Below the pieces are notes generated by a model, which was not told where the DNA came from, did no database searches, and saw only the letters and a program-made list of their open reading frames with translations. DNA of 64,000 nt from Bacteroides xylanisolvens XB1A (GTDB taxonomy: Bacteria; Bacteroidota; Bacteroidia; Bacteroidales; Bacteroidaceae), in contig NC_021017.1 in assembly GCF_000210075.1 (NCBI RefSeq), forward strand, positions 4,130,120-4,194,119, given 5' to 3'. This document shows positions 9,812 through 16,602 of this stretch, piece after piece. The translations under genes and the position numbers were made by a program. Each line of letters opens with the position of its first letter. The stretch's first letter is position 1.

Positions 9812-11221
9812 ATGATGAGAAGAACTATTAATTTACTACTGATGTTGCTTTTTGTGGCAGAGGTAACATCTGCGAATACTGTTGATTTTGATAAAGCATT
9901 TAAAGAAAGCGCCCGTATCGAAAAACAGATTAAACGGACCTCTTTTCCGAAACGAACATTTCTTATAACTGATTTTGGAGCAAAAACGGATGATGAGGCT
10001 AATCCTTGCCATGAAGCCATTAATCAGGCTATTTTACAGTGCAGTCTGTCAGGAGGTGGCACAGTAATTGTTCCTAAAGGCACTTTTTATACCGGACCTA
10101 TTACTCTAAAGAGCAATGTGAATTTCCATCTCGAAGAGGGAGCTGTTTTGAAATTCTCTACAGATCAAAGCCTTTATTTTCCTGCAGTTTTAACCCGTTG
10201 GGAAGGAATTGATTGCTATAACGCTCACCCCTTGATTTATGCTTATGGTGAAAGCAATATTGCCATAACAGGAAAAGGTATTATTGACGGACAAGGTAGC
10301 ATGGAAACTTGGTGGCCGATGTGTGGGGCCGTAAAGTATGGTTGGAAAGAAGGCATGGTGGCTCAACGCAATGGAGGTCGTGAACGTCTGTTGATGTATG
10401 GTGAAACATCGACTCCTGTCTACAAGCGTCTGATGAAGCCGGAAGATGGTATGCGTCCGCAGCTATTGAACTTACATTCCTGCCACACCATCTTGATTGA
10501 AGGTGTTACTTTGTTAAACTCTCCATTTTGGGTGATTCATCCTCTTTTCTGCGAGAGCTTGATTGTTAGCGGAGTGACTGTTTTCAATCGTGGACCTAAC
10601 GGAGACGGATGTGATCCTGAATCTTGTAAGAATGTGTTGATAGAGAATTGTACATTTGACACGGGTGATGATTGTATTGCCATTAAATCAGGACGTAATG
10701 AAGACGGGCGTAAATGGAATATTCCCAGTGAGAACATTATCGTACGTGGTTGCATGATGAGAAATGGACATGGAGGAGTAGTGATCGGCAGTGAGATTTC
10801 CGGTGGTTACCGTAACTTGTTTGTAGAAGACTGCCGGATGGATAGCCCGAATCTGGATCGTGTCATTCGTATTAAGACGAGCACTTGCCGTGGAGGACTT
10901 ATAGAAAATGTATATGTGCGCAATGTAACGGTAGGACAATGTCGTGAAGCTGTACTTCGCATCAATCTGCAATATGAGAATCGGGAGAAATGTAAGAGAG
11001 GGTTTGACCCGATTGTCCGTAATGTGCATTTGAAGAATGTAACTTGTGAGAAGAGTAAATTAGGTGTGCTTATTATCGGATTGGAGGATGATAAACATGT
11101 ATATAATATCAGTGTAGAGGATTCTCACTTTAATAATGTAGCCAAAGGAGCAAATGATATTAAAGGGGCGAAAGATATTACTTTCAAAAACCTTTATATC
11201 AATGGTGAATTGGTGAAATAG
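9812..11221 (+). CDS. GH28 family polygalacturonase-like enzyme
   Basis: Exported beta-helix enzyme of family GH28, which hydrolyses galacturonan or rhamnogalacturonan backbones by inversion. The hallmark motifs appear in order: NGDGCD near residue 262, DTGDDC near 283 (catalytic aspartates), GHGG near 319 and RIKT near 353. The N-terminal signal is MMRRTINLLLMLLFVAEVTSA. Length 469 aa is usual for bacterial exo-acting GH28. It lies 35 bp after the DUF4450 gene and ends the operon. The N-terminal segment with GGTVIVPKGTFYTGPITLKS is the standard pectate-lyase-like fold entry. Whether it acts on homogalacturonan or rhamnogalacturonan is undecided. Confidence 0.92.
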   Translation: MMRRTINLLLMLLFVAEVTSANTVDFDKAFKESARIEKQIKRTSFPKRTFLITDFGAKTDDEANPCHEAINQAILQCSLSGGGTVIVPKGTFYTGPITLKSNVNFHLEEGAVLKFSTDQSLYFPAVLTRWEGIDCYNAHPLIYAYGESNIAITGKGIIDGQGSMETWWPMCGAVKYGWKEGMVAQRNGGRERLLMYGETSTPVYKRLMKPEDGMRPQLLNLHSCHTILIEGVTLLNSPFWVIHPLFCESLIVSGVTVFNRGPNGDGCDPESCKNVLIENCTFDTGDDCIAIKSGRNEDGRKWNIPSENIIVRGCMMRNGHGGVVIGSEISGGYRNLFVEDCRMDSPNLDRVIRIKTSTCRGGLIENVYVRNVTVGQCREAVLRINLQYENREKCKRGFDPIVRNVHLKNVTCEKSKLGVLIIGLEDDKHVYNISVEDSHFNNVAKGANDIKGAKDITFKNLYINGELVK

Positions 11222-11251
11222 GGCATAATTGTAATAGATAAAAATCCAGCT

Positions 11252-11587
11252 ATGAATGAAGAAGAATGGAAGACTGTCTATGACGTACAAATTTATGTTA
11301 CATCTTTATCAGCAATAAGTGATTGTAATTGGAATAAGTTAGAATTCTGGATAAATCTTCATCAGGATGGTTTTATCTATAAGTTGAGACGTTATTACCC
11401 TGTACTTTCTGAAGATGATATACATATCATTCTTTTGTTACGTATCGATTTTAGTAATGCGCAGATTTCAGAGTTGTTCCATATTCTAGGAAGTTCTTTT
11501 CGGATACGCCGTAGTAGATTGAAAAAGAAAATGAATGTTTCTTGTGAATCTATTACCGATTTTATTAAATCATTACGTTTAGAATAA
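11252..11587 (+). CDS. Small helix-turn-helix protein, possibly a truncated regulator
   Basis: A 111-aa protein without signal peptide. Residues of about 60-100 (YPVLSEDDIHIILLLRIDFS, AQISELFHILGSSFRIRRSR, LKKKM) resemble the sigma-4/LuxR-like HTH found at the C-terminus of many Bacteroidetes TPR-containing regulators. In those proteins a region like YPxLTxxDxxxCxLIRL precedes SVxxxRxRLKKKL. Here only this end is present, so the protein is either a stand-alone DNA-binding domain or the remainder of a longer regulator. It starts 30 bp after GH28 and ends 22 bp before a perfect 12-bp palindrome. It may regulate the following lipoprotein region, but nothing in the sequence proves that. Confidence 0.65.
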   Translation: MNEEEWKTVYDVQIYVTSLSAISDCNWNKLEFWINLHQDGFIYKLRRYYPVLSEDDIHIILLLRIDFSNAQISELFHILGSSFRIRRSRLKKKMNVSCESITDFIKSLRLE

Positions 11588-11609
11588 TCTTTCTTTAAAA
11601 AACATATTT

Positions 11610-11642
11610 AAATGCGTATACATTGGCTGTGTATACGCATTT
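11610..11642 (+). terminator. Perfect 12-bp inverted repeat, copy A
   Basis: AAATGCGTATAC and GTATACGCATTT pair perfectly around the 9-nt loop ATTGGCTGT. The element follows the HTH gene stop and precedes a candidate promoter, so it can act as terminator or operator. The same element, slightly mutated, recurs before the second lipoprotein gene at 14471-14499. Confidence 0.55.
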
Positions 11643-11656
11643 GTATACGGTTGAAA

Positions 11657-11688
11657 TTTGTATTCCAATTTATAAATGTCGTCCTTTG
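11657..11688 (+). promoter_or_regulatory. Candidate promoter of lipoprotein module, copy A
   Basis: TTTG (11657-11660), a 20-bp spacer and GTCCTTTG (11681-11688) resemble the Bacteroidetes -33/-7 promoter, although the first -7 base is G rather than T. The boxes and spacing are conserved in the duplicated copy at 14516-14547. A leader of about 160 nt would follow before the lipoprotein start. Confidence 0.45.
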
Positions 11689-11856
11689 TTACAACAAGAA
11701 CGATAAATTCTTATTCGTACTAATAATATGGAAAAATGCAGCTCCTTATCTTATGTGATATAGATGGAATTGGAAGTGAATTATACAATTTTTACAAATA
11801 TATGATATTGCTTTGAAAAAGATATTCAAAATTAGTAATCTCTAAAAGTAATTCTT

Positions 11857-12549
11857 ATGAAAAAGTGGAATTTTGGCTTTGTTATGATTGGATTAGCCTT
11901 TCTAATCAGTATTTTAGTACTTAGTTGTCAGACGGATGAAACTGACGAATACTCTCAACAGGCAGTAGATGTGACTGCTGCTGATCTTTTTATTGCTTCG
12001 GAAGCTTATCAGAACTTGGAAAAAGAAATAGGAAAGGACATGAGAAGAGAACGAAACGCAATCTCTAAATTGTCTAAAGAAGACTTGGAACAATATCGTT
12101 TACTCCGAAAAGGTATGCTTAATGTTGAGACTCGTACAGAAGCAATTACTCAATTAAAGATTCTGACAGGATATGATTATCAAGCTAACCGTGATCGTAT
12201 TTCTTCCTTGGTCAGGGACGTTTTTAAAGATGTAAATTTTACTAAATTAGAGTTGATGAGGGCACGACAAAAAAGTCGAATGTGTAAAGTTGTGATTACA
12301 CGAACAGATACCAATGCAGAATTACGTGAAAAATGCAAGAATGATTGTGATGAAACGACTAAAGAAGATATAATTGCATGTCATAACCATTTTAACGAGA
12401 ATATTAAAGATTTACCTGCTAGTGAATTTCCAGATGGTGAAAGCTATAAATTCTGGGTAAAAGTAAGAGATGCCTGTATATCGGCTGCACAAAGGGAGGA
12501 AGAAAATTGTAAAAAAAATTGTGATAAAAGCTATCCAGATGAGGAATAA
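11857..12549 (+). CDS. Cys-rich lipoprotein, paralogue 1
   Basis: A 230-aa predicted lipoprotein of unknown function. The signal peptide ends in VLSC (Cys24). A conserved segment follows, including DVTAADLFIASEAYQNL (about residues 38-54), then a charged helical middle. The C-terminal third carries seven further cysteines, mostly in CxxxC-type pairs (KCKNDC, NCKKNC), suggesting disulphides or metal binding in the periplasm or at the surface. The paralogue at 14719 shares the N-terminal half closely but diverges strongly in the Cys-rich end. The gene leads a module whose next gene encodes a DUF4369-like secreted protein. I recognise no characterised family. Confidence 0.82.
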   Translation: MKKWNFGFVMIGLAFLISILVLSCQTDETDEYSQQAVDVTAADLFIASEAYQNLEKEIGKDMRRERNAISKLSKEDLEQYRLLRKGMLNVETRTEAITQLKILTGYDYQANRDRISSLVRDVFKDVNFTKLELMRARQKSRMCKVVITRTDTNAELREKCKNDCDETTKEDIIACHNHFNENIKDLPASEFPDGESYKFWVKVRDACISAAQREEENCKKNCDKSYPDEE

Positions 12550-12587
12550 ATTTTAATTGTAAGAGTTAATATTTAATAGTCGTAATA

Positions 12588-13313
12588 ATGAAAAAATATC
12601 TATTCATTTTTATTTTCGTATCTATAGCCCAGCTATTTTACGGTCAAGGAAAATATACCATTCAGGGTGAATTACCCGACCATTCGTTAGATGATAGTTA
12701 TTTGCGTTTGACTAATAGTTCAGCTCTTAGTCAAGAAAAAGAACGAATTAAACATTTATTTATTGATAGTATATTGGTGGTTGATGGGAAATTCCATTAT
12801 GAAGGTGTACTTTCACAAAAGCCATTCTTAGCGTATCTTTCTAGTGCAAGGACAGGAAGAAATATGTTGGATTTGGGCCTGTATTTTATAGTTGAGCCTG
12901 GTAATATTCATATCCGCATCGCTAATTGGGCAGATGAGGGTGTGGTATCAGGTACTCCTATTAATGAAGATTACAGTACCTATATGATTGGCACAAAGAG
13001 AAGTATGGAAAATCAATTACTTTTTTTAGAAAAATATGCCCAATACCCGGATGTCGTACGATTCCACTTATCTTTTTTATTGAACGGACGAAGAATGTCA
13101 AGGGATCCTAATTTTCCAAAATATCTACAGATTCTCGACCGAATGCCTAAAGCAGATCGGGATATTCTTTTGGCTTGGCTGGACTATACTATTAAAAAGT
13201 ATGAATATGAAAAAAAGACCAAACCATTATTGGACAGTATACGTAACAATGCTCCTCGTTTCATCGAGACTATTCCGAGTAATTCATCATCAACAACGAT
13301 GAAAAATAAGTAG
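12588..13313 (+). CDS. DUF4369-like secreted protein, paralogue 1
   Basis: A 241-aa exported protein with signal peptide MKKYLFIFIFVSIAQLFYGQ. The next residues (KYTIQGELPDHSLDDSYLRL, then LVVDGKFHYEG and YFIVEPGNIHIRI) follow the pattern of the DUF4369 domain, which normally precedes a thioredoxin domain in Bacteroidetes lipoproteins. No CxxC thioredoxin motif follows here; instead there is a helical C-terminal region. It ends in a Ser/Thr-rich tail (IPSNSSSTTMKNK) conserved in two paralogous copies at 14135 and 15441. Compared with the copy at 15441 it lacks about 20 residues in the middle (near residues 135-155). The function is unknown. Confidence 0.8.
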   Translation: MKKYLFIFIFVSIAQLFYGQGKYTIQGELPDHSLDDSYLRLTNSSALSQEKERIKHLFIDSILVVDGKFHYEGVLSQKPFLAYLSSARTGRNMLDLGLYFIVEPGNIHIRIANWADEGVVSGTPINEDYSTYMIGTKRSMENQLLFLEKYAQYPDVVRFHLSFLLNGRRMSRDPNFPKYLQILDRMPKADRDILLAWLDYTIKKYEYEKKTKPLLDSIRNNAPRFIETIPSNSSSTTMKNK

Positions 13314-13351
13314 AATTTTAGTCTTATTGTGATTTGTATGACGTGTTTTTG
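13306..13351 (+). pseudogene. Decayed start of a DUF1573 gene, copy A
   Basis: The bases overlapping and following the stop of the DUF4369-like gene align with the start of the intact DUF1573 gene at 16228 (ATAAGTAGAATTTTAGTCTT here versus ATGAGTAAAATCCTTGGTCT there). Here the ATG is lost (ATA) and in-frame stops follow (TGA at two places). This implies that copy A of the module once continued into a DUF1573 gene. The match is short, so the call rests mainly on its identical position relative to the upstream paralogue. Confidence 0.45.
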
Positions 13352-13416
13352 ATTATGAAATTGACAATCAGCGGGAGAATAAGTGCCCTATATGTTACTA
13401 CCTTAAAAATAGTTTT

Positions 13417-13572
13417 ATGAAAAAAAGCAAAGCTTTCTTGAATATGGTTGTGTTAACCTTTTTAATAGCTATATCTATGCTTAGTTGTCAATCGAATGAT
13501 GATTATTTGCAAATCGGAATAGGCAATTGTGAGAGTAGCAATGGTATGTGTCCTATAACCGTATTTCATTAG
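13417..13572 (+). CDS. 51-residue lipopeptide precursor related to the Cys-rich lipoproteins
   Basis: Small gene reading MKKSKAFLNMVVLTFLIAIS, then MLSCQSNDDYLQIGIGNCES and SNGMCPITVFH before TAG. It has a complete lipoprotein signal with the acylated Cys at residue 24, exactly where the two Cys-rich lipoproteins (11857 and 14719) have theirs. The signal sequence resembles theirs (FLIAISMLSCQ versus FLISISVLSCQ). The mature part would be only 28 residues with two further cysteines. It may be a truncated paralogue or a genuine secreted lipopeptide. The clean signal, lack of internal stops and independent Cys pair favour an expressed product, but this is inference. Confidence 0.55.
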   Translation: MKKSKAFLNMVVLTFLIAISMLSCQSNDDYLQIGIGNCESSNGMCPITVFH

Positions 13573-13608
13573 GCTTTTTATACATCCATATTTAAGTTAT
13601 AATCTAAT

Positions 13609-14077
13609 ATGAAAGTAAAAAAGCAAATTCTTGTTCTATTTTTGACAATGCTGGTAGAAATTCCGATTCTTTCTGCCCCAAAGCAAAAAAGAACAAAAAA
13701 AACAAAAGGCGGAAGTTGTCGGAAAGATTATTACATCAAAAGTCTACAAGATAAATGTAGGTACTTGCATTCTTCCATATAAAGATCCTATATTATTGAA
13801 TGAGTCTGATTATTCAATAGAAATTAAAAATGATTCAATTTTTTCTGATCTTTTTTATCTCGGTCAAGCTGATATACCATACAGGAGAGGAGCAGAACTT
13901 TACTTTCAGGCTCCTTTGAAAAAATATACTGTGGATATAGATAAAAAGAAAAATGCTCACATCAAGTTTTCTGCAAATACAACAATAGGTAATTGCAACT
14001 TTTATATTAAGGTATATTCCAATGGAAGTGCGAGCATTTATATCACCTTGCAGCAGGGGAAAAGTATCATTTTTTAG
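13609..14077 (+). pseudogene. DUF4251 family secreted protein, disrupted by a frameshift in a poly-A tract
   Basis: Frame 1 from ATG 13609 encodes a clear signal peptide (MKVKKQILVLFLTMLVEIPI, LSAPKQK) and then runs into a stop near 13780. The frame one base later reads KKQKAEVVGKIITSKVYKIN and continues through LLNESDYSIEIKNDSIFSDL to GSASIYITLQQGKSIIF. This has the typical DUF4251 pattern of a basic linker, strands, and an NGSAS..T.QQ..I.F end. The two frames meet at AAGCAAAAAAGAACAAAAAA, including an 8-A run (13695-13702). Deleting one A restores a 155-aa protein. The gene is therefore a recent pseudogene, a phase-variable gene, or a sequencing artefact. Confidence 0.75.
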
Positions 14078-14134
14078 GAGAATTAAATATGTGAAGAGAA
14101 GAAACGGAGTCTCTGTAACACTTAAATTATTATC

Positions 14135-14451
14135 ATGAGAAAATATCTATTCATATTAATGTTTGTATCTATAGCCCAACTATTTTACGGACAAGAGAAA
14201 TACACGATTCAAGGTGAATTTCCAGATAATTCGCGATTAGGGAATCTGAACTCTCTCAATATCTACGCATTATTAATTCAATGCCCCAAGCGGATCGAGA
14301 TGCTTTTTTGTCGTGGTGGGATTATATTATAAAAGAACGAGAATTTAAAAGGAAGAGCAGAATAATATTAGATAGTTTGATCGGTGATCCACCTCGTTTC
14401 ATCGAGACTATTCCGAGTAGTTCATCATCAACAACTGTAAAAAATGAGTAA
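14135..14451 (+). pseudogene. Internally deleted, frameshifted DUF4369-like paralogue
   Basis: The first part encodes MRKYLFILMFVSIAQLFYGQ and EKYTIQGEFPDNS, nearly identical to the starts of the intact paralogues at 12588 and 15441. The sequence then jumps to the C-terminal part in another frame: QYLRIINSMPQADRDAFLSW, WDYIIKEREFKRKSR, and PPRFIETIPSSSSSTTVKNE. About 100-150 central residues are missing and the junction shifts the frame, so the 65-aa product from the start codon ends early. It is the middle one of three copies of this gene within 4 kb, and shows that the locus expands and decays by recombination. Confidence 0.8.
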
Positions 14452-14467
14452 AATCCTTGGTCTTTAA
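14444..14467 (+). pseudogene. Seven-codon remnant of a DUF1573 gene start
   Basis: ATGAGTAAAATCCTTGGTCT is identical to the first 20 bases of the intact DUF1573 gene at 16228. It overlaps the end of the DUF4369-like remnant in the same way, then ends in TAA where the repeated palindrome/promoter region begins. It marks a recombination junction between module copies. Confidence 0.7.
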
Positions 14468-14470
14468 AAA

Positions 14471-14499
14471 ACGCATATACATTGGCTGTGTATACGTAT
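14471..14499 (+). repeat. Inverted repeat, copy B of the 11610 palindrome
   Basis: ACGCATATAC, loop ATTGGCTGT and GTATACGTAT repeat the element at 11610-11642. The loop and inner five base pairs are kept, while the outer stem now has mismatches. It starts the second copy of the roughly 250-bp upstream region shared by both Cys-rich lipoprotein genes (11596-11856 and 14463-14718), which holds no other gene. Confidence 0.6.
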
Positions 14500-14515
14500 T
14501 TGTATACGGTTGAAA

Positions 14516-14547
14516 TTTGTATTTAAATTTATAAATGTCGTCCTTTG
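14516..14547 (+). promoter_or_regulatory. Candidate promoter of lipoprotein module, copy B
   Basis: TTTG (14516-14519), a 20-bp spacer and GTCCTTTG (14540-14547) repeat the arrangement in front of the first lipoprotein gene. Conservation of both boxes and of the downstream leader, while other positions have drifted, supports a functional promoter. The leader to the start codon is about 165 nt. Confidence 0.45.
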
Positions 14548-14718
14548 TAACAGCAAGAGCAATAAACTTTTATTCGTACTAATATTATGGAAAAATACAG
14601 TTCCTTATCTTATTTGATATAGACAGAACTGGAAAATGAGCCAAACGATTATCTACTAATATCTTGGTATCGCCTTGAAAAAGATATTCAATATTATTAA
14701 TCTCTAAAAGTAGTTCTT

Positions 14719-15420
14719 ATGAAAAAAATGAATTTAGGCTTTATTATGGTTGGATTAGTTTTTCTAATCAGTATTTCTGTGCTTAGTTGTCAGGCGGATG
14801 AAGCTGACGATTACTTTCAACAGGCAGAAGATGTGACTGCCGCTGATCTCTTTATTGCTTCGGAAGCCTATCAGAACTTACAAAAAGAAATAAGGAAGGG
14901 GATTAGGCGAAGGCGAAACGCAATTAACGAATTATCTTCAGAAGGGAAGGAACAGTATCATCAGCTTAAGAAACAATTGTTGAATTCTGAAACTCGTATG
15001 GAAGCAAGAGTGCAATTGAATATTTTGTTAAAATATGATGAACGAACCGAACGGAATAGAATTTTTTCTATATTTCAAGAAGTTTATGAGGGAGTTGATG
15101 TCACCCGATTAGAATTAATAAGAGCTCGGCAAAAATATCAAATGCATAAAATTGTTATTGGTACACGAGCGGAAGATCCAGAGGCACTTGAGAATTGTAA
15201 TAAAAAATGTGATGGTGATATGGAACAAGGTGTAACTAATTGCTATGAGATATTCAATACATGTCTTGAAAATGTACCGGCAAAGGAAAAATTATATCAA
15301 GAGGGACCTAGATATGAGGCATGCGTAGATAGTCATGATTTCTGTTTGGATTGTTGTTATTTTGATTTAACTGGGTGTCAAGATGCTTGTCAGGCGGCAT
15401 ATGGTAAAAAAGAAAAATGA
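14719..15420 (+). CDS. Cys-rich lipoprotein, paralogue 2
   Basis: A 233-aa predicted lipoprotein with signal ending in VLSC (Cys24). It is paralogous to the product at 11857: both share the segment DVTAADLFIASEAYQNL. The mature N-terminal half is conserved. The C-terminal part has ten cysteines (NCNKKC, NCYEIFNTC, FCLDCCYF, GCQDAC) against seven in paralogue 1, in a different arrangement. The upstream 250 bp are also duplicated. Its stop codon overlaps a possible ATGA start of the next gene, but that gene more likely starts 21 bp later. The function is unknown; envelope location is inferred from the lipobox. Confidence 0.82.
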   Translation: MKKMNLGFIMVGLVFLISISVLSCQADEADDYFQQAEDVTAADLFIASEAYQNLQKEIRKGIRRRRNAINELSSEGKEQYHQLKKQLLNSETRMEARVQLNILLKYDERTERNRIFSIFQEVYEGVDVTRLELIRARQKYQMHKIVIGTRAEDPEALENCNKKCDGDMEQGVTNCYEIFNTCLENVPAKEKLYQEGPRYEACVDSHDFCLDCCYFDLTGCQDACQAAYGKKEK

Positions 15421-15440
15421 TAAATTTAATATATATAAAA

Positions 15441-16235
15441 ATGAAATATAGTAGTATATTGCTAATTATCGCATTCGTTTCTATAGCTCAACAGTTTTAT
15501 GGACAAGAAAAGTACACCATTTGGGGTGAATTACCCGACCATTCGTTGGATAATAGTTATTTGCGTTTAGTTAACAATTCTGCCATTGGTCAAGAGTATG
15601 AGCGCATGAAACATTCATTTATTGATAGTATATTGGTGGTTGACGGGAAATTCCATTATGAAGGTGTACTTTCACAAAAGCCATTCTTAGCGTATCTTTC
15701 TAGTGCCAGAACAGGAAGAAATATGTTGGATTTGGGCTTATATTTTATAGTTGAGCCTGGTAATATCCATATCCGTATCGCTAATTGGGCAGATAAGGGT
15801 ATTGTATCAGGTACTCCTATTAACGACGATTATAACAGATGTATTATCGAACAGCAAAAAAAAGTGGATAGAGAGCGTTCTCTTCAAAATAGAAGTGCAT
15901 CTTTCAGAGATGCATACATACATGCCAACGAATGTAGACTTTTTTTCTTAGAGAAATATGCTCAATATCCAGATGTCGTACGATTCCACTTATCTTTTTT
16001 GTTGAACGGACGAAGAGCATCAAAGGATCCTGATTTCCCAAAATATCTACGGATTCTCGACCGAATGCCCAAAGCCGATCGAGATATTCTTTTGGCTTGG
16101 CGGGACTATACTATTAAAAGAGAAGAATATAGAGAAAAGACCAAACCGTTGTTGGATAGTATACGTGATAATGCGCCCCGTTTCATCGAGACTATTCCGA
16201 GTAGTTCATCATCAACAACTATAAAAAATGAGTAA
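15441..16235 (+). CDS. DUF4369-like secreted protein, paralogue 2
   Basis: A 264-aa exported protein and the longest intact copy of this family in the window. I place the start at ATG 15441, giving the clean signal MKYSSILLIIAFVSIAQQFY that aligns with the paralogue at 12588. An ATG at 15417 in the same frame overlaps the previous stop and would add eight residues in front of the signal. Residues of about 22-120 form the DUF4369-like domain, nearly identical to paralogue 1 over the stretch LVVDGKFHYEGVLSQKPFLA. The tail IPSSSSSTTIKNE is conserved. The last 8 bp overlap the DUF1573 gene, indicating translational coupling. Confidence 0.8.
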   Translation: MKYSSILLIIAFVSIAQQFYGQEKYTIWGELPDHSLDNSYLRLVNNSAIGQEYERMKHSFIDSILVVDGKFHYEGVLSQKPFLAYLSSARTGRNMLDLGLYFIVEPGNIHIRIANWADKGIVSGTPINDDYNRCIIEQQKKVDRERSLQNRSASFRDAYIHANECRLFFLEKYAQYPDVVRFHLSFLLNGRRASKDPDFPKYLRILDRMPKADRDILLAWRDYTIKREEYREKTKPLLDSIRDNAPRFIETIPSSSSSTTIKNE

Positions 16236-16602
16236 AATCCTTGGTCTTATTGTTATTCTGCTGATTTGCGTTTCTTGCAATCAAAAAAGGAAGGCAGAGA
16301 TGTCCCTGTCTTCCTATACACACGATTTCGGAATAATTAGTTCTGATATAATTTGTCGTGATAGCATTACAATCACCAATGTAGGCAATGCCAGATTGGA
16401 GATAGGAGAGATCGAAACTGGATGTGGATGTACACAAGCATCGGTGGAGAAGTATGAATTAAATCCTGACGAATCGTGCTCGCTTCATTTTTCTTTCAAT
16501 CCGAAAGGAAAGGGATTAGGAGCGAAAGAAGAATTAATTATTATCAATGCAAATACAGACTCCCTCTTTTATATTCTGCAAGTTAAGGCAATTATTCAGT
16601 GA
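16228..16602 (+). CDS. DUF1573 family lipoprotein
   Basis: A 124-aa lipoprotein with lipobox CVSC (Cys17) and one DUF1573 immunoglobulin-like domain: HDFGIISSDIICRDSITITN, then VGNARLEIGEIETGCGCTQA, with the characteristic GCGCT motif. Proteins of this family are common at the Bacteroidetes envelope, but their role is unclear. The gene overlaps the preceding DUF4369-like gene by 8 bp and the following membrane protein gene by 56 bp, so the three are translated from one transcript. Remnants of two more copies of its start lie at 13306 and 14444. Confidence 0.85.
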   Translation: MSKILGLIVILLICVSCNQKRKAEMSLSSYTHDFGIISSDIICRDSITITNVGNARLEIGEIETGCGCTQASVEKYELNPDESCSLHFSFNPKGKGLGAKEELIIINANTDSLFYILQVKAIIQ

